A stretch of 64,000 bases of DNA from Cyanobium sp. CZS25K (GTDB lineage Bacteria; Cyanobacteriota; Cyanobacteriia; PCC-6307; Cyanobiaceae): contig JAUCZB010000006.1 in NCBI GenBank assembly GCA_030373325.1, forward strand, positions 1-64,000, given 5' to 3'. The position numbers were made by a program, and so were the translations under genes. Position 1 is the stretch's first letter. Each line of letters begins with the position of its first letter. The notes under the pieces were generated by a model, which saw only the letters and a program-made list of their open reading frames with translations, did not search any database and was not told where the DNA came from. This document shows positions 27,187 to 36,215 of the stretch, one piece after another.

Positions 27187-27948
27187 ATGTTGTCGTTGCC
27201 GCCCCAGGATCCTGTGCATTGGCTGGCGGCCCTGGCGATCAATGGGCTACTGATCGCCCTCGCCCAGCGCCTGCCGCTGCTCACACCAGCGGGCTGGGTG
27301 CATGCCGGCGTGCTCGGCACGCTGCTGTGGGGAAGCCTCGGCTGGCGTGGCTGGCTGGCGGTGGTCGCCTATCTGGCCCTCGGCAGCCTGGTGACCAGGC
27401 TGGGATTCCGGCGCAAGCGGGACCTGGGACTGGCCGAGGCCCGGGGCGGTCGACGGGGGCCGGAAAACGTTTGGGGTTCCGCCCTGGTGGGAACGGTGCT
27501 GGCTCTGCTGGCCTGCCGGGCATCAGCGGCCACGCTGCCGCTGCTGCTGGCGGGATTCGCCGCCAGTTTCGCCGCCAAGCTCGGCGACACCTTCGGCAGC
27601 GAGATCGGCAAACGCTGGGGCCGCCACACCGTCCTGATCACCAGCCTGCGGCCGGTCCCGGCCGGCACCGAGGGAGCCATCAGCCTGGAGGGCACCATCG
27701 CCAGCCTGGGGGGCAGCGCCCTGATGACCCTTGTGATGGTGGCCCTGTGTGTGATCCGTGGCTGGCCGCTGGCGGCCCTGGTGAGCGGCGTTGGGCTGGT
27801 GGCCACCCTCGCCGAGAGCGTGGTGGGCGCCAGCCTTCAGCGGCAGTGGCGATGGCTCAGCAATGAAGTGGTCAACGGTCTCCAGACGCTGCTGGCGGCC
27901 CTGCTGGCCATGGCACTGGTGCACTGGCTGCCGCCTGCGGCGGGCTGA
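27187..27948 (+). CDS. DUF92 family membrane protein (VTE6-like phytyl-phosphate kinase)
   Basis: A 253-residue polytopic protein with about six helices. Family motifs are visible: RRKRDLGLAEARGGRRGPENV (about 75-95), AAKLGDTFGSEIGKRWG, and the segment RPVPAGTEGAISLEGT. Plant and cyanobacterial homologues phosphorylate phytyl phosphate for tocopherol and phylloquinone synthesis. The ATG at 27187 is favoured over the frame opening at 27130. The 3' end overlaps the sigma-factor gene by 77 bp, tail to tail. Confidence 0.85.
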   Translation: MLSLPPQDPVHWLAALAINGLLIALAQRLPLLTPAGWVHAGVLGTLLWGSLGWRGWLAVVAYLALGSLVTRLGFRRKRDLGLAEARGGRRGPENVWGSALVGTVLALLACRASAATLPLLLAGFAASFAAKLGDTFGSEIGKRWGRHTVLITSLRPVPAGTEGAISLEGTIASLGGSALMTLVMVALCVIRGWPLAALVSGVGLVATLAESVVGASLQRQWRWLSNEVVNGLQTLLAALLAMALVHWLPPAAG

Positions 27949-28867
27949 GGGCCTGCTGCCGCCAGGCCAGGGCGGCGCGCCTCAGGCGATCGAGGGCGGC
28001 ATCGCATCGGCGCTGGGCCTGGCGGGCTGGGATCCCAAGCTGCCGGCCCAGCTCCACCCAGGTGCAACCCACATCAATCCGCCCCAGCAGCAGCTCCCGC
28101 TCCAGGCCATCGAGACCCTCCAGCTGCTGGCGCAACCACAGACGCTCGGCGCTGCGAGCTTCGCTGTCGCTCGTCGCCAACGGTTCCTCCCCCGCCAGGG
28201 CCGGTGGGGAGGCCAGCAGATCCAGCAGGCAGCCGCCCGCCTCGGCCTCGCCACCGCTCTGGGGGAGGGGGGCATCCAGGCTGCGGACGTTGCCGGCGCT
28301 GCGGATCCGCAGGGCTTCGTCGAGCCGCGCCGGATCGCAGGTGAGCTGGTCGGCGAGGGCGGCCGGCGGCAGTGGATCCAACCCCTTCCTGCGCCTGGCC
28401 TCCTGGAGGGTCAGCACCTGCTGGTGCAGATCCCACAGGGGCCGGGGCGGGCGAACCATGGGCTGGCGATCGCGCCGCTCCCGGCGCATCGCCCCCTGGA
28501 TGTAGGGCACCGCAAAGCTGCTGAGGCTGACGTTGCGGTCGGGATCGAAGGCCTCAACAGCCCTGAGCAGGCCCAGGCTGCCGACCTGGGCGAGATCATC
28601 GAAAGCCAGGCCCGCTTCGGTGCCCTGGCGTCCGGCGATGGTGTACACCAGCGGCAGGTTGTCCTCCACCAGCAGATTGCGCCAATGGAGCCGGCTGATG
28701 GGATCGGTGGCATCGGCGTAGGCCTTGAGACGTCGCCGGTTGCGGATGCGGCGATCCACGATCGCCTCGGGAAGCTCCCGGCATCCTGCACAGAGATCCC
28801 CTTGTGGGGGCCGACGGGTCGCCAGCATCACGGGGACAGGAGGAGGGGGTGGCGGGGGGCGATCCAT
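27872..28867 (-). CDS. RNA polymerase sigma-70 family factor
   Basis: A 331-residue sigma factor with region 2 (LVEDNLPLVYTIAGR, LAFDDLAQVGSLGLLRAVEAFDP, SLSSFAVPYIQGAMRRERRDR), a region 3 linker, and region 4 (LDGLERELLLGRIDVG, then WVELGRQLGIPARQAQRR). It lacks region 1.1, so it belongs to an alternative group such as SigF-like group 3. An N-terminal CAGC pair (about 26-29) and a Pro-rich start are unusual; translation may instead begin at the second Met (residue 14). No anti-sigma gene is adjacent. The regulon is unknown. Confidence 0.88.
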   Translation of the reverse strand: MDRPPPPPPPVPVMLATRRPPQGDLCAGCRELPEAIVDRRIRNRRRLKAYADATDPISRLHWRNLLVEDNLPLVYTIAGRQGTEAGLAFDDLAQVGSLGLLRAVEAFDPDRNVSLSSFAVPYIQGAMRRERRDRQPMVRPPRPLWDLHQQVLTLQEARRRKGLDPLPPAALADQLTCDPARLDEALRIRSAGNVRSLDAPLPQSGGEAEAGGCLLDLLASPPALAGEEPLATSDSEARSAERLWLRQQLEGLDGLERELLLGRIDVGCTWVELGRQLGIPARQAQRRCDAALDRLRRAALAWRQQALSPPQAAASAPVPWPAGPPAASGDR

Positions 28868-29034
28868 GGCAGTGGTTCCAGAAGGGTCCGTTTCTCCAGG
28901 GTTGCCGCGCTCAGCGCGGGGAGGATCACCTGATGGGAGGAGCTGCGTTCATCCGATCGGGTGATGCCAGCGGCGGCGTCACGGGACGGTGGTGAATCGG
29001 CCGTCCTCGGTACGCCGTCCTCAGTGGGCCGTTT

Positions 29035-29706
29035 TCAGAGAGCCGTCGTCACGGTGCTGTAGGGATCCAGCCCGGCCCAGTGCAACAGGGCCGGCCAGGA
29101 ACGAAGGCGCCGGTAGAGCTGGCCATGCCCGTCGCCGTTGAGGTGCAGTCCATCGCTGCACAACCACTGCAACCAGTGGGGCTCGGCCAGCAGGCCGTCC
29201 AGAAGCGGCAGGAAGGGAATGTCGTCCTCCATGCAGGCTTCCTCCAGCAGGCCCTCGTAGTGCCGCACGGTGGCCAGGTCGTACCAGAGCATCTCAGCGA
29301 ACGGCATCACGGCCTCGTCCACCGGCGTCAGACCCAGCACGAACACAGGAGCGATCGCCCGCAGGCGGGGCAGCAGCTGCCGCAGGCCGAACAGGAAGGC
29401 ATCAGGCGCCAGCTGGTGACGGCCATCGCGCCGACCCACCCGGGCCGTGTCGTTGAGACCGATCGACAGCAGGATCCCCTGGGGACGCTGGCGGCGCAGT
29501 TCGCCCCGGTTGGTCACTTCCGCCTCCGCGCGGGCCGCGAGCCGCTCCAGGCCATCGCCACGCACCCCCAGGCCGTAGAGCACCGGGCCCTGGGGCAGCT
29601 CCATCCAGTGACGGCGCAGGCGCTCGCACCAGCCCCCCTGGTCGGGGTCACCCCAGCCGTAGACACCGCTGTCGCCCAGCACCACCAGCTTGTTGGGAAC
29701 CTGCAT
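29035..29706 (-). CDS. GDSL/SGNH-type lipase or esterase
   Basis: A 223-residue hydrolase with block I VVLGDSGVYGWG (catalytic Ser), block III IGLNDTAR, and block V SDGLHLNGDGH (Asp/His). No signal peptide is evident, so it is probably cytoplasmic. The substrate is unknown. An esterase is also known in ligase-associated clusters, but this gene is far from the ligase and I do not link them. The ATG at 29706 is chosen over a longer frame that overlaps the aminotransferase. It lies between the aminotransferase and sigma-factor genes on the same strand. Confidence 0.87.
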   Translation of the reverse strand: MQVPNKLVVLGDSGVYGWGDPDQGGWCERLRRHWMELPQGPVLYGLGVRGDGLERLAARAEAEVTNRGELRRQRPQGILLSIGLNDTARVGRRDGRHQLAPDAFLFGLRQLLPRLRAIAPVFVLGLTPVDEAVMPFAEMLWYDLATVRHYEGLLEEACMEDDIPFLPLLDGLLAEPHWLQWLCSDGLHLNGDGHGQLYRRLRSWPALLHWAGLDPYSTVTTAL

Positions 29707-29749
29707 CGGCGGGGCCGGAATGGGGCGATCGTCCAGCACCGGCGGGCGA

Positions 29750-30928
29750 TCAGAGGCTGGCGCCGAAGCGGCGCAGCCGCTCCAGGCCATCGTCGATCGT
29801 GGCGGGTGAAGCGGCACAGGACAGGCGGATGCAGCGGTCGTCGCCGAAGGCGGCGCCGGGCACCACGGCCAGCCCCACTTCCTCCAGGAGTCGACCGCAG
29901 AGGGTCATCGAGTCGAGGCCCCAGGCACTGAGGTCCGGGAAGGCATAGAAGGCGCCTTCCGGGGGCAGCAGCTGCAGGCCGGCGATCGCCATCAGGCCGT
30001 CACTGAGGCGGGAACGCCGTCGGCTGAACTCGGCCGCCATCTCGCTGACGCAGTCCCGCGAGCCGCCCACGGCCGCCAGGGCGCCGTACTGGGCGAAGGT
30101 GCAGACATTGCTGGTGCTCTGGCTCTGCAGCGCGCTGGCGGCGGCCACCACATGGCGGGCGCCCGCCAGCCAGCCAACGCGCCAGCCGGTCATGGCCCAG
30201 CCCTTGGCAAAACCATTGACGATGAAGATTCGCTCTGCCAGGTCGGGCGCCACGGCCGCCAGGCTGTGGTGCTCGTGGCCGGGAGACAGCAGCATCTCGT
30301 AGATCTCATCGCACACCACCGCCACGGCTGGATGGCGGCGCAGCACGGCGGCGATCGCCTCCAGTTCGCTGCGGCTGAGCACCATGCCGGTGGGATTGGA
30401 GGGGCTGTTGAGCACCAGCAGCCGGCTCGCCGGGGTGATCGCCGCCTCCAGCTGCTCGGGGCTGAAGCGGAAACCTCCGCTGGCATCGGTGGTCAGGCAG
30501 CGAACACGGGCGCCGGCCAGGTGGGCCATTTCCGGGTAGCTGAGCCAGTACGGCGCCGGCAGCAGGATCTCGTCACCCGGGTTGAGCAGGACCTGGAAGA
30601 GGTTGTAGAGGGCCTGCTTGCCACCGTTCGTCACCAGCACCTGATCGGCCTGGGTGGGAACACCGTTCTCCTCACAGAGCTTGGCGGCGATCGCCTGGCG
30701 CAGCTCGGGCTCGCCCGCCACCGGCCCGTAGCGGGTATGGCCGGCTTCGAGGGCCTCGGCCGCCGCCTGGCGGATGAAGGCGGGCGTGTCGAAATCGGGC
30801 TCGCCGGCGCTGAGGCTGCAGATGTCCATGCCGCCGGCGCGAAGCTCGCGCGCCTTGGCGGTGATGGCGAGGGTGAGCGATGGTTGCAACGCCTGCGCCC
30901 GGGCGGAGAGCGTCAACGGGGCCGGCAT
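29750..30928 (-). CDS. aspC: Class I/II PLP-dependent aminotransferase (aspartate-type)
   Basis: A 392-residue fold-type I aminotransferase. DICSLSAGEPDFDTP, TNGGKQALYN, LNSPSNPTGMVL, CDEIYEML and NGFAKGWAMTGWRVGW are visible; the Lys in the last motif forms the PLP aldimine, and RLSCAASPATIDDGLERL carries the carboxylate-binding Arg. It is closest to bacterial Ib aspartate aminotransferases. The ATG at 30928 (MPAPLTLS) matches the family start better than the upstream ATG at 30973. Confidence 0.92.
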   Translation of the reverse strand: MPAPLTLSARAQALQPSLTLAITAKARELRAGGMDICSLSAGEPDFDTPAFIRQAAAEALEAGHTRYGPVAGEPELRQAIAAKLCEENGVPTQADQVLVTNGGKQALYNLFQVLLNPGDEILLPAPYWLSYPEMAHLAGARVRCLTTDASGGFRFSPEQLEAAITPASRLLVLNSPSNPTGMVLSRSELEAIAAVLRRHPAVAVVCDEIYEMLLSPGHEHHSLAAVAPDLAERIFIVNGFAKGWAMTGWRVGWLAGARHVVAAASALQSQSTSNVCTFAQYGALAAVGGSRDCVSEMAAEFSRRRSRLSDGLMAIAGLQLLPPEGAFYAFPDLSAWGLDSMTLCGRLLEEVGLAVVPGAAFGDDRCIRLSCAASPATIDDGLERLRRFGASL

Positions 30929-31062
30929 GGCAGCGAGCGCCGTCTGGAGGGCGCGATTCGGCAATCTGGCCATCTTGCCCTACGCCCCGTGACCATCGGC
31001 CCCGGCGAGCGGCATCGCCACGGCCTGACGCAGTCCCCGCGGCCATGGCGAAGAATGGGGCG

Positions 31063-31707
31063 ATGGCCGGCGACTCCCTCCAACCGTCTCCTTTCGAAGA
31101 GCCGCCTGGAGCGGTGGCACCCAGCCTGGAAGCGCTGAAGCGCAGTTGCCAGGAGTGCCGGCGCTGTGGTCTGGCGGCAGGCCGCCAGCAGGTGGTGATC
31201 AGCCGCGGCGACCCGAAGGCGCGCCTGATGGTGATCGGCGAGGGGCCTGGCGCCCAGGAGGATGCCACCGGGCTGCCCTTCGTGGGGCGGGCCGGCCAGC
31301 TGCTCGACCAGATGCTGGCCAGCGTCGGGCTGGACAGCGAGCAGGACGCCTACATCTGCAACGTGGTCAAGTGCCGGCCGCCGGATAACCGCAAACCGAC
31401 GGCCCAGGAGATGGCGGCCTGCGCCCCCTGGCTGTCCGCCCAGATGGCTGCCGTGAATCCCGCCGTGGTGCTGCTGGCCGGCGCCACCGCCCTGGAGGGT
31501 GTTCTGGGCATCAAGGGGGGCATCTCCAGGCTGCGCGGCCAGTGGCACCCCTGGCAGGGCCGCTGGGTGATGCCGGTGTTCCATCCCTCCTATCTGCTCC
31601 GCAATCCGTCGCGGCAGGCAGGCTCCCCCAAATGGCTCACCTGGCAGGACCTGCTGGAGGTGCGGCGTCGCCTGGACCAGGACCCGCCGCCGACACCCAC
31701 TCTGTGA
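31063..31707 (+). CDS. Type-4 (Fe-S) uracil-DNA glycosylase
   Basis: Removes uracil from DNA to start base excision repair. The 214-residue protein has CQECRRCGL (first cysteine pair), GEGPGAQEDATGLPFVG (active-site motif), ICNVVKCRPPDNRKP and AACAPWL (remaining cluster cysteines), and VFHPSYLLR (DNA-intercalation motif). The four cysteines support a 4Fe-4S cluster. ATG at 31045 is an alternative start. It is separated from ispG by 30 bp. Confidence 0.92.
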   Translation: MAGDSLQPSPFEEPPGAVAPSLEALKRSCQECRRCGLAAGRQQVVISRGDPKARLMVIGEGPGAQEDATGLPFVGRAGQLLDQMLASVGLDSEQDAYICNVVKCRPPDNRKPTAQEMAACAPWLSAQMAAVNPAVVLLAGATALEGVLGIKGGISRLRGQWHPWQGRWVMPVFHPSYLLRNPSRQAGSPKWLTWQDLLEVRRRLDQDPPPTPTL

Positions 31708-31737
31708 CAGGCTTTGGCCATCACCGGCCCACGCGAG

Positions 31738-32991
31738 ATGACCGGCACCCTGGCCACCCCCACCACCACCGCCCCGGGGACCTCCCCCCTCCCGGCCGAC
31801 TGGGCCGGTGACCCCCGCTTCGACACGGTGATCCGCCGCCGCCGGACCCGCAGCGTCCGCGTCGGCGATGTGTGGGTGGGCAGCGAGCATCCCGTGGTGG
31901 TGCAGTCGATGATCAACGAGGACACCCTCGACATCGAAGGGGCCACCGCCGGCATCCGCCGGCTGCACGAAGCGGGCTGCGAGATCGTTCGCCTCACCGT
32001 GCCGAGCCTGGCCCACGCCAAGGCGGTGAAGGAGATCCGCCAGCGACTGGAGGACAGCTACCAGCCGGTGCCGCTGGTGGCGGATGTGCACCACAACGGC
32101 ATGAAGATCGCCCTGGAGGTGGCCCGGCACGTCGACAAGGTGAGGATCAATCCAGGCCTGTACGTGTTCGACAAGCCCGATCCCAGCCGCACGGAGTTCA
32201 CCCCTGAGGAGGTGGCAGGGATCGGGGAACGCATTGAGGCCACCCTCGAACCCCTGGTGAGCCTGCTGCGCGAGCAGGACAAGGCGCTGCGCATCGGCGT
32301 CAACCACGGCTCCCTGGCCGAGAGGATGCTGTTCACCTACGGCGACACGCCCCTGGGCATGGTGGAGAGCGCCATGGAATTCATTCGGATCTGCGACCGG
32401 CTCGACTTTCACAACATCGTCGTGTCGATGAAGGCCTCGCGGGCCCCGGTGATGCTGGCGGCCTACCGGATGATGGCGTTCCGCATGGACGCCGAAGGCT
32501 TCCACTATCCCCTGCACCTGGGGGTCACCGAGGCGGGCGACGGCGACTACGGCCGCATCAAGAGCACCGCGGGCATCGCCACCCTGCTGGCCGAGGGCCT
32601 GGGTGACACCATCCGGGTGTCGCTCACGGAGGCGCCGGAGAAGGAGATCCCCGTCTGCTACGCGATCCTGCAGGCCATGGGGCTGCGCAAGACCATGGTG
32701 GAATACGTGGCTTGCCCCAGTTGCGGCCGCACCCTCTTCAACCTGGAGGACGTGCTGCACACCGTGCGCAACGCCACCGCCCATCTCACCGGGCTCGACA
32801 TTGCCGTGATGGGCTGCATCGTCAACGGGCCTGGCGAGATGGCCGATGCCGACTACGGCTACGTGGGCAAGACGCCGGGCACCATCTCCCTTTACCGGGG
32901 ACGGGAGGAGATCCGTCGCGTTCCCGAGGCGCAAGGGGTGGAGGCGTTGATTGCCCTGATCAAGGAGGACGGTCGCTGGGTCGACCCCTGA
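31738..32991 (+). CDS. ispG: 4-hydroxy-3-methylbut-2-enyl diphosphate synthase
   Basis: Iron-sulfur enzyme of the MEP isoprenoid pathway. The 417-residue protein has [17 protein letters not shown], the TIM-barrel core ([23 protein letters not shown]), and the cluster-binding C-terminus with [29 protein letters not shown] (third Cys and Glu). In cyanobacteria it is ferredoxin-dependent. An upstream in-frame TTG at 31714 is possible, but the ATG at 31738 is preferred. Confidence 0.96.
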   Translation: MTGTLATPTTTAPGTSPLPADWAGDPRFDTVIRRRRTRSVRVGDVWVGSEHPVVVQSMINEDTLDIEGATAGIRRLHEAGCEIVRLTVPSLAHAKAVKEIRQRLEDSYQPVPLVADVHHNGMKIALEVARHVDKVRINPGLYVFDKPDPSRTEFTPEEVAGIGERIEATLEPLVSLLREQDKALRIGVNHGSLAERMLFTYGDTPLGMVESAMEFIRICDRLDFHNIVVSMKASRAPVMLAAYRMMAFRMDAEGFHYPLHLGVTEAGDGDYGRIKSTAGIATLLAEGLGDTIRVSLTEAPEKEIPVCYAILQAMGLRKTMVEYVACPSCGRTLFNLEDVLHTVRNATAHLTGLDIAVMGCIVNGPGEMADADYGYVGKTPGTISLYRGREEIRRVPEAQGVEALIALIKEDGRWVDP

Positions 32992-33060
32992 ACGGGGCGC
33001 CCACCCCAGGCGGCGGCGCTACGTTGGAACCACATTTCAGACTCCTTGAGGATCCCCACC

Positions 33061-34392
33061 ATGGGAAAAGCTCGCGCCACCCTCGTGGTGCTGGTTGGAC
33101 TCGGTGCCTGCGCCGCCACGGCGGTGATGGCCAGAGAAATGGTGCTGACCCCCACCGGAACCGTGTCGATCAGCGACAGCCCCAAGGAGGTGATGGATCA
33201 GGCCTGGCAGATCGTCTTCCGCGACTACCTCGACACCACGGGCAAGTACACGCCTGATCAGTGGCGCAAGCTGCGCAGGAGTGTCCTGTCCAAGAGCTAC
33301 AGCACCCCCAAGGATGCCTATGAGGGCATTCGCGGCATGCTGGGCACCCTTGACGATCCCTACACCCGCTTCCTCGATCCGCGGGAGTTCAAGGAGATGC
33401 AGATCGACACCTCCGGGGAGCTCTCCGGGGTGGGCATCCAGCTCAGCGTCGACAAGGAGACCAAGGAACTGGTGGTCATCTCCCCGATCGAGGGGTCACC
33501 GGCCTCGAAGGCCGGGGTGCAACCCAAGGATGTGATCGTCTCGATCGACGGCAAAAGCACCAAGGGGATGAGTACCGAGGACGCGGTGAAGCTCATCCGC
33601 GGCAAGGCCGGCACCACGGTGACGCTGGTGCTGCGTCGCAAGGGCCAGAACATCGACACGCCCCTCACCCGGGAGTTGATCGAGATCCATGCCGTCAACC
33701 ACCAGGTGAACACCGCCCCTGACGGCACCCGAATCGGCTACATCCGCCTGAAACAGTTCAGCGCCACCGCCACCAAGGACATGCGGGCGGCGGTGAGGGA
33801 CCTGGAGGCCCAGGGTGTGCAGGGCTACGTGCTCGACCTGCGCAGCAACCCCGGCGGTCTGCTGGTGGCCAGCGTCGAGATCGCCCGCCAGTGGATCAAC
33901 GAAGGGATCATCGTCTCCACCAAGACCCGCGACGGCATTCAGGACGTGAAGCGGGCCACCGGCCAGGCCCTCACCACCAAACCCATGGTGGTGCTGGTCA
34001 ACGAGGGTTCGGCCAGTGCGAGCGAGATCCTCTCCGGCGCCCTTCAGGACAACAAGCGCGCGGTGCTGGTGGGGCAGAAGACCTTCGGCAAGGGTCTGGT
34101 GCAGTCCGTGCGTGGACTGTCCGACGGCTCCGGCATGACCGTGACCATCGCCAAGTACCTGACACCGCGCAACCGCGACATCCACAAGCACGGCATTAAT
34201 CCGGACGTGCCGGTGAAGATGACCGAGCAGGAGGTGCAGCGCCTCAAACTCGAGGACATCGGCACCAACCGCGACAGCCAGTACCGGGTGGCCGAATCGA
34301 CCCTGCGCAAGAAACTGCAGGCTGGGGCCGTGCTTGAAAAAGCCTTCCAGCCTGGCACCAGCAACCTGCCAGCGGCCCTTGCCACGCCCTGA
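33061..34392 (+). CDS. ctpA: Carboxyl-terminal processing protease (S41 family)
   Basis: Periplasmic or lumenal serine protease of the family that matures photosystem II D1 protein. The 443-residue protein starts with a signal-like helix (residues about 5-25). It has the S41 N-terminal domain (DDPYTRFLDPREF), a PDZ domain (about 105-190) and the catalytic core with LRSNPGGLL, NEGSASASEILSGAL (Ser) and GQKTFGKGLVQ (Lys). It could be CtpA, B or C; the exact paralogue cannot be settled here. The ATG at 33061 replaces a TTG at 33046. Confidence 0.92.
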   Translation: MGKARATLVVLVGLGACAATAVMAREMVLTPTGTVSISDSPKEVMDQAWQIVFRDYLDTTGKYTPDQWRKLRRSVLSKSYSTPKDAYEGIRGMLGTLDDPYTRFLDPREFKEMQIDTSGELSGVGIQLSVDKETKELVVISPIEGSPASKAGVQPKDVIVSIDGKSTKGMSTEDAVKLIRGKAGTTVTLVLRRKGQNIDTPLTRELIEIHAVNHQVNTAPDGTRIGYIRLKQFSATATKDMRAAVRDLEAQGVQGYVLDLRSNPGGLLVASVEIARQWINEGIIVSTKTRDGIQDVKRATGQALTTKPMVVLVNEGSASASEILSGALQDNKRAVLVGQKTFGKGLVQSVRGLSDGSGMTVTIAKYLTPRNRDIHKHGINPDVPVKMTEQEVQRLKLEDIGTNRDSQYRVAESTLRKKLQAGAVLEKAFQPGTSNLPAALATP

Positions 34393-34636
34393 CCCTGCCC
34401 AAGAAGGCAACCGATCCGATGACATCGGATCGGTCTGGGACTTCAAACCCTGGTGGTGTCAGCCCTGGAGCATCCTGCTCACGGGTCTGGCCATCGTGGC
34501 CGGTAGCTGGCTTGTGCTGCACCTCTGGTGGCTCAGCAGTGGCGTTGCCATGGTGATCGGCGCCTGGTGGTGGCTGTTTCTGGTGCTGATGCCGGCGGCC
34601 TGGAAACAGGAGCAGGCCGGTGGGGGGCCTTCCTGA
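34379..34636 (+). CDS. Small Trp-rich membrane protein (DUF6737-like)
   Basis: About 85 residues. A conserved-looking SVWDFKPWWCQPWSILLTG is followed by two hydrophobic helices (LAIVAGSWLVLHLWW and SSGVAMVIGAWWWLFLVL). It resembles the cyanobacterial family DUF6737. The frame has no ATG; the TTG at 34379 overlaps the ctpA stop by 14 bp and is chosen over the TTG at 34334. Function unknown. Confidence 0.7.
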   Translation: MPRPDPAQEGNRSDDIGSVWDFKPWWCQPWSILLTGLAIVAGSWLVLHLWWLSSGVAMVIGAWWWLFLVLMPAAWKQEQAGGGPS

Positions 34637-34646
34637 GGGCCTGGGA

Positions 34647-34814
34647 TCAGGCCACCGGCTGCATCAGGCCGCCACCGGGGGAGGAGTCGTCATCGTCGTT
34701 GTTGCCGGCATCGGACTGGAGCAGAACGAAGAACCCGACGCCCAGCATTCCCAGAATGGCCGGCAGCAGAAGGGGGGCCTGGGTGGCGCCAGCAACCTCG
34801 ATCAGCTCACCCAT
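34647..34814 (-). CDS. 55-residue single-pass membrane protein with acidic tail
   Basis: ATG at 34814. A short amphipathic start (MGELIEVAGATQ) is followed by one hydrophobic helix (APLLLPAILGMLGVGFFVLL, about residues 13-32) and a polar C-terminus rich in Asp/Asn (GNNDDDDSSPGGG). The size and layout resemble small subunits of photosynthetic membrane complexes, but I cannot match it to a named one. It converges on the DUF6737-like gene. An AT-rich segment at 34850-34865 could hold its promoter. Confidence 0.6.
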   Translation of the reverse strand: MGELIEVAGATQAPLLLPAILGMLGVGFFVLLQSDAGNNDDDDSSPGGGLMQPVA

Positions 34815-34911
34815 GGCGGCCCGTTACGAAAGATGACGCCACCTTAACGTAAATTCTCATTCCTGCGGCTGCTGCCGTTGATCCTGCCGCTGATCCCCAC
34901 CAGAAACCGGT

Positions 34912-36183
34912 TCAGTCGAAGACGTGGCCGTGCTCGTAGCGCTCGGCATGGCCCGCGGCCTCGGTGAGGGCCGCCACGTTCTCGCGGGTGAAGAAGCCGT
35001 CGTAGCCCAGGCAGCGCTCCACATACTCGGTGATCAGCAGGGAGTAGGCCGAACTCCGCGAAAAGATCTGGCGCAGGTTGGGCTGCTCACCGCACTCCCC
35101 CACCATGTCGGCGAGAAAGGGGATGCCCAGCTCGCGCAAGGTGCGCACCACGAGATCCACATTCTGCTCCCCATGGCTCTCGCCATCGACCACCTCATAG
35201 GCGATGTGATGCATGCGCCGCCCGAAATTGCGGACGAAGTCCTCAGTGGGCATGGGCAGATTGGCCAGGGAGTTGAGATAGGAGGGGGTGTTGTTGGCCG
35301 TGAAGACCCTGGCGGGGGACAACTTGTCGTCCCCCACCGTGGGATGGCGGGTGACATTGGTGGAGGAATTCATCTCGGCGATGTCGTAGGAACCCCAGTA
35401 GTAGTAGGGAACCATCGTCAGATACTCAAGGATGGCATCCTCCCGTTCGCCGGCCAGCACCCGGGTGGCCAGGTGGTCGATGCCCAGGATCTTGCCCTCC
35501 AGACCATTCTCCCGGTGGCGGCGGGCGGCGTCCGTGAGGGGCGTCAGGGCGTCCGCATCGAGCAACACCTGATCGCCCAGATCCAGCGCCGCCAGACCAT
35601 CAAGAGGCCGATCGACATAACCGACCCGGTTGTAGGTGTAGTCGGAGAGGAAGGTGAAACAGAGGTGCTTGGAGGCATAGAAGGGGTTGGCGGTCTCCCC
35701 GGGATAGGCGAAGCGGATGTTCTGGGGTTCGAGGATGGAGCGCAGGTCGTGGCAGGAGGACACCTGGAAGATTTCGCCGATGTAGCGGGCGTTGGGCTTG
35801 TCGATCGAGAGGGGATACATCGCGTTCCAGCGCGTCACCTCATCCTCGAAATCATCGAAAAGCGGCTCCAGCACGATCAGACGCGGAAAAGCCTCGCCGC
35901 CCTTGAGCAGATAGAGGCGGTGAGTGGCATTGATCCAGCACTCCTGGTAGCGGTAGGGGCCGGTGAGCGCCAGCTCCGCCAGGTAGGGCAGGCCGTTGCC
36001 GTGATCCACCTGGATCACCAGGGCCGCCATCGGCCCCACCACCTGCTCCAGGCCCGAGCTGGCCCGCCGGGCATAGACGCGGGGCAGAAACTCCTCAAAG
36101 AAGGCCGTGTTGCGCTTGTCGCCCTTGGGCCGGTAGGTGGCGAGATCGATCATTCGTTGCGGCCTGGGAGTCCCGGTGAGCAT
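34912..36183 (-). CDS. Two-domain VOC protein, HPPD-like
   Basis: A 423-residue protein resembling 4-hydroxyphenylpyruvate dioxygenase in layout. GIDHLATRV (first His), MHHIAYEV (second His) and LLITEYVER (Glu) could form the 2-His-1-carboxylate iron site, with LRELGIPFL between them as in HPPD. The N-terminal about 200 residues do not look like classical HPPD, and the middle is Tyr-rich (YYYWGSYDIAE). The substrate is unknown; a role in plastoquinone/tocopherol precursor chemistry is only a possibility. The start may be ATG 36183 or 36153. Confidence 0.72.
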   Translation of the reverse strand: MLTGTPRPQRMIDLATYRPKGDKRNTAFFEEFLPRVYARRASSGLEQVVGPMAALVIQVDHGNGLPYLAELALTGPYRYQECWINATHRLYLLKGGEAFPRLIVLEPLFDDFEDEVTRWNAMYPLSIDKPNARYIGEIFQVSSCHDLRSILEPQNIRFAYPGETANPFYASKHLCFTFLSDYTYNRVGYVDRPLDGLAALDLGDQVLLDADALTPLTDAARRHRENGLEGKILGIDHLATRVLAGEREDAILEYLTMVPYYYWGSYDIAEMNSSTNVTRHPTVGDDKLSPARVFTANNTPSYLNSLANLPMPTEDFVRNFGRRMHHIAYEVVDGESHGEQNVDLVVRTLRELGIPFLADMVGECGEQPNLRQIFSRSSAYSLLITEYVERCLGYDGFFTRENVAALTEAAGHAERYEHGHVFD

Positions 36184-36215
36184 GGCCTCTGCCCCAAGCC
36201 AGGCGGGCAGAAGAC

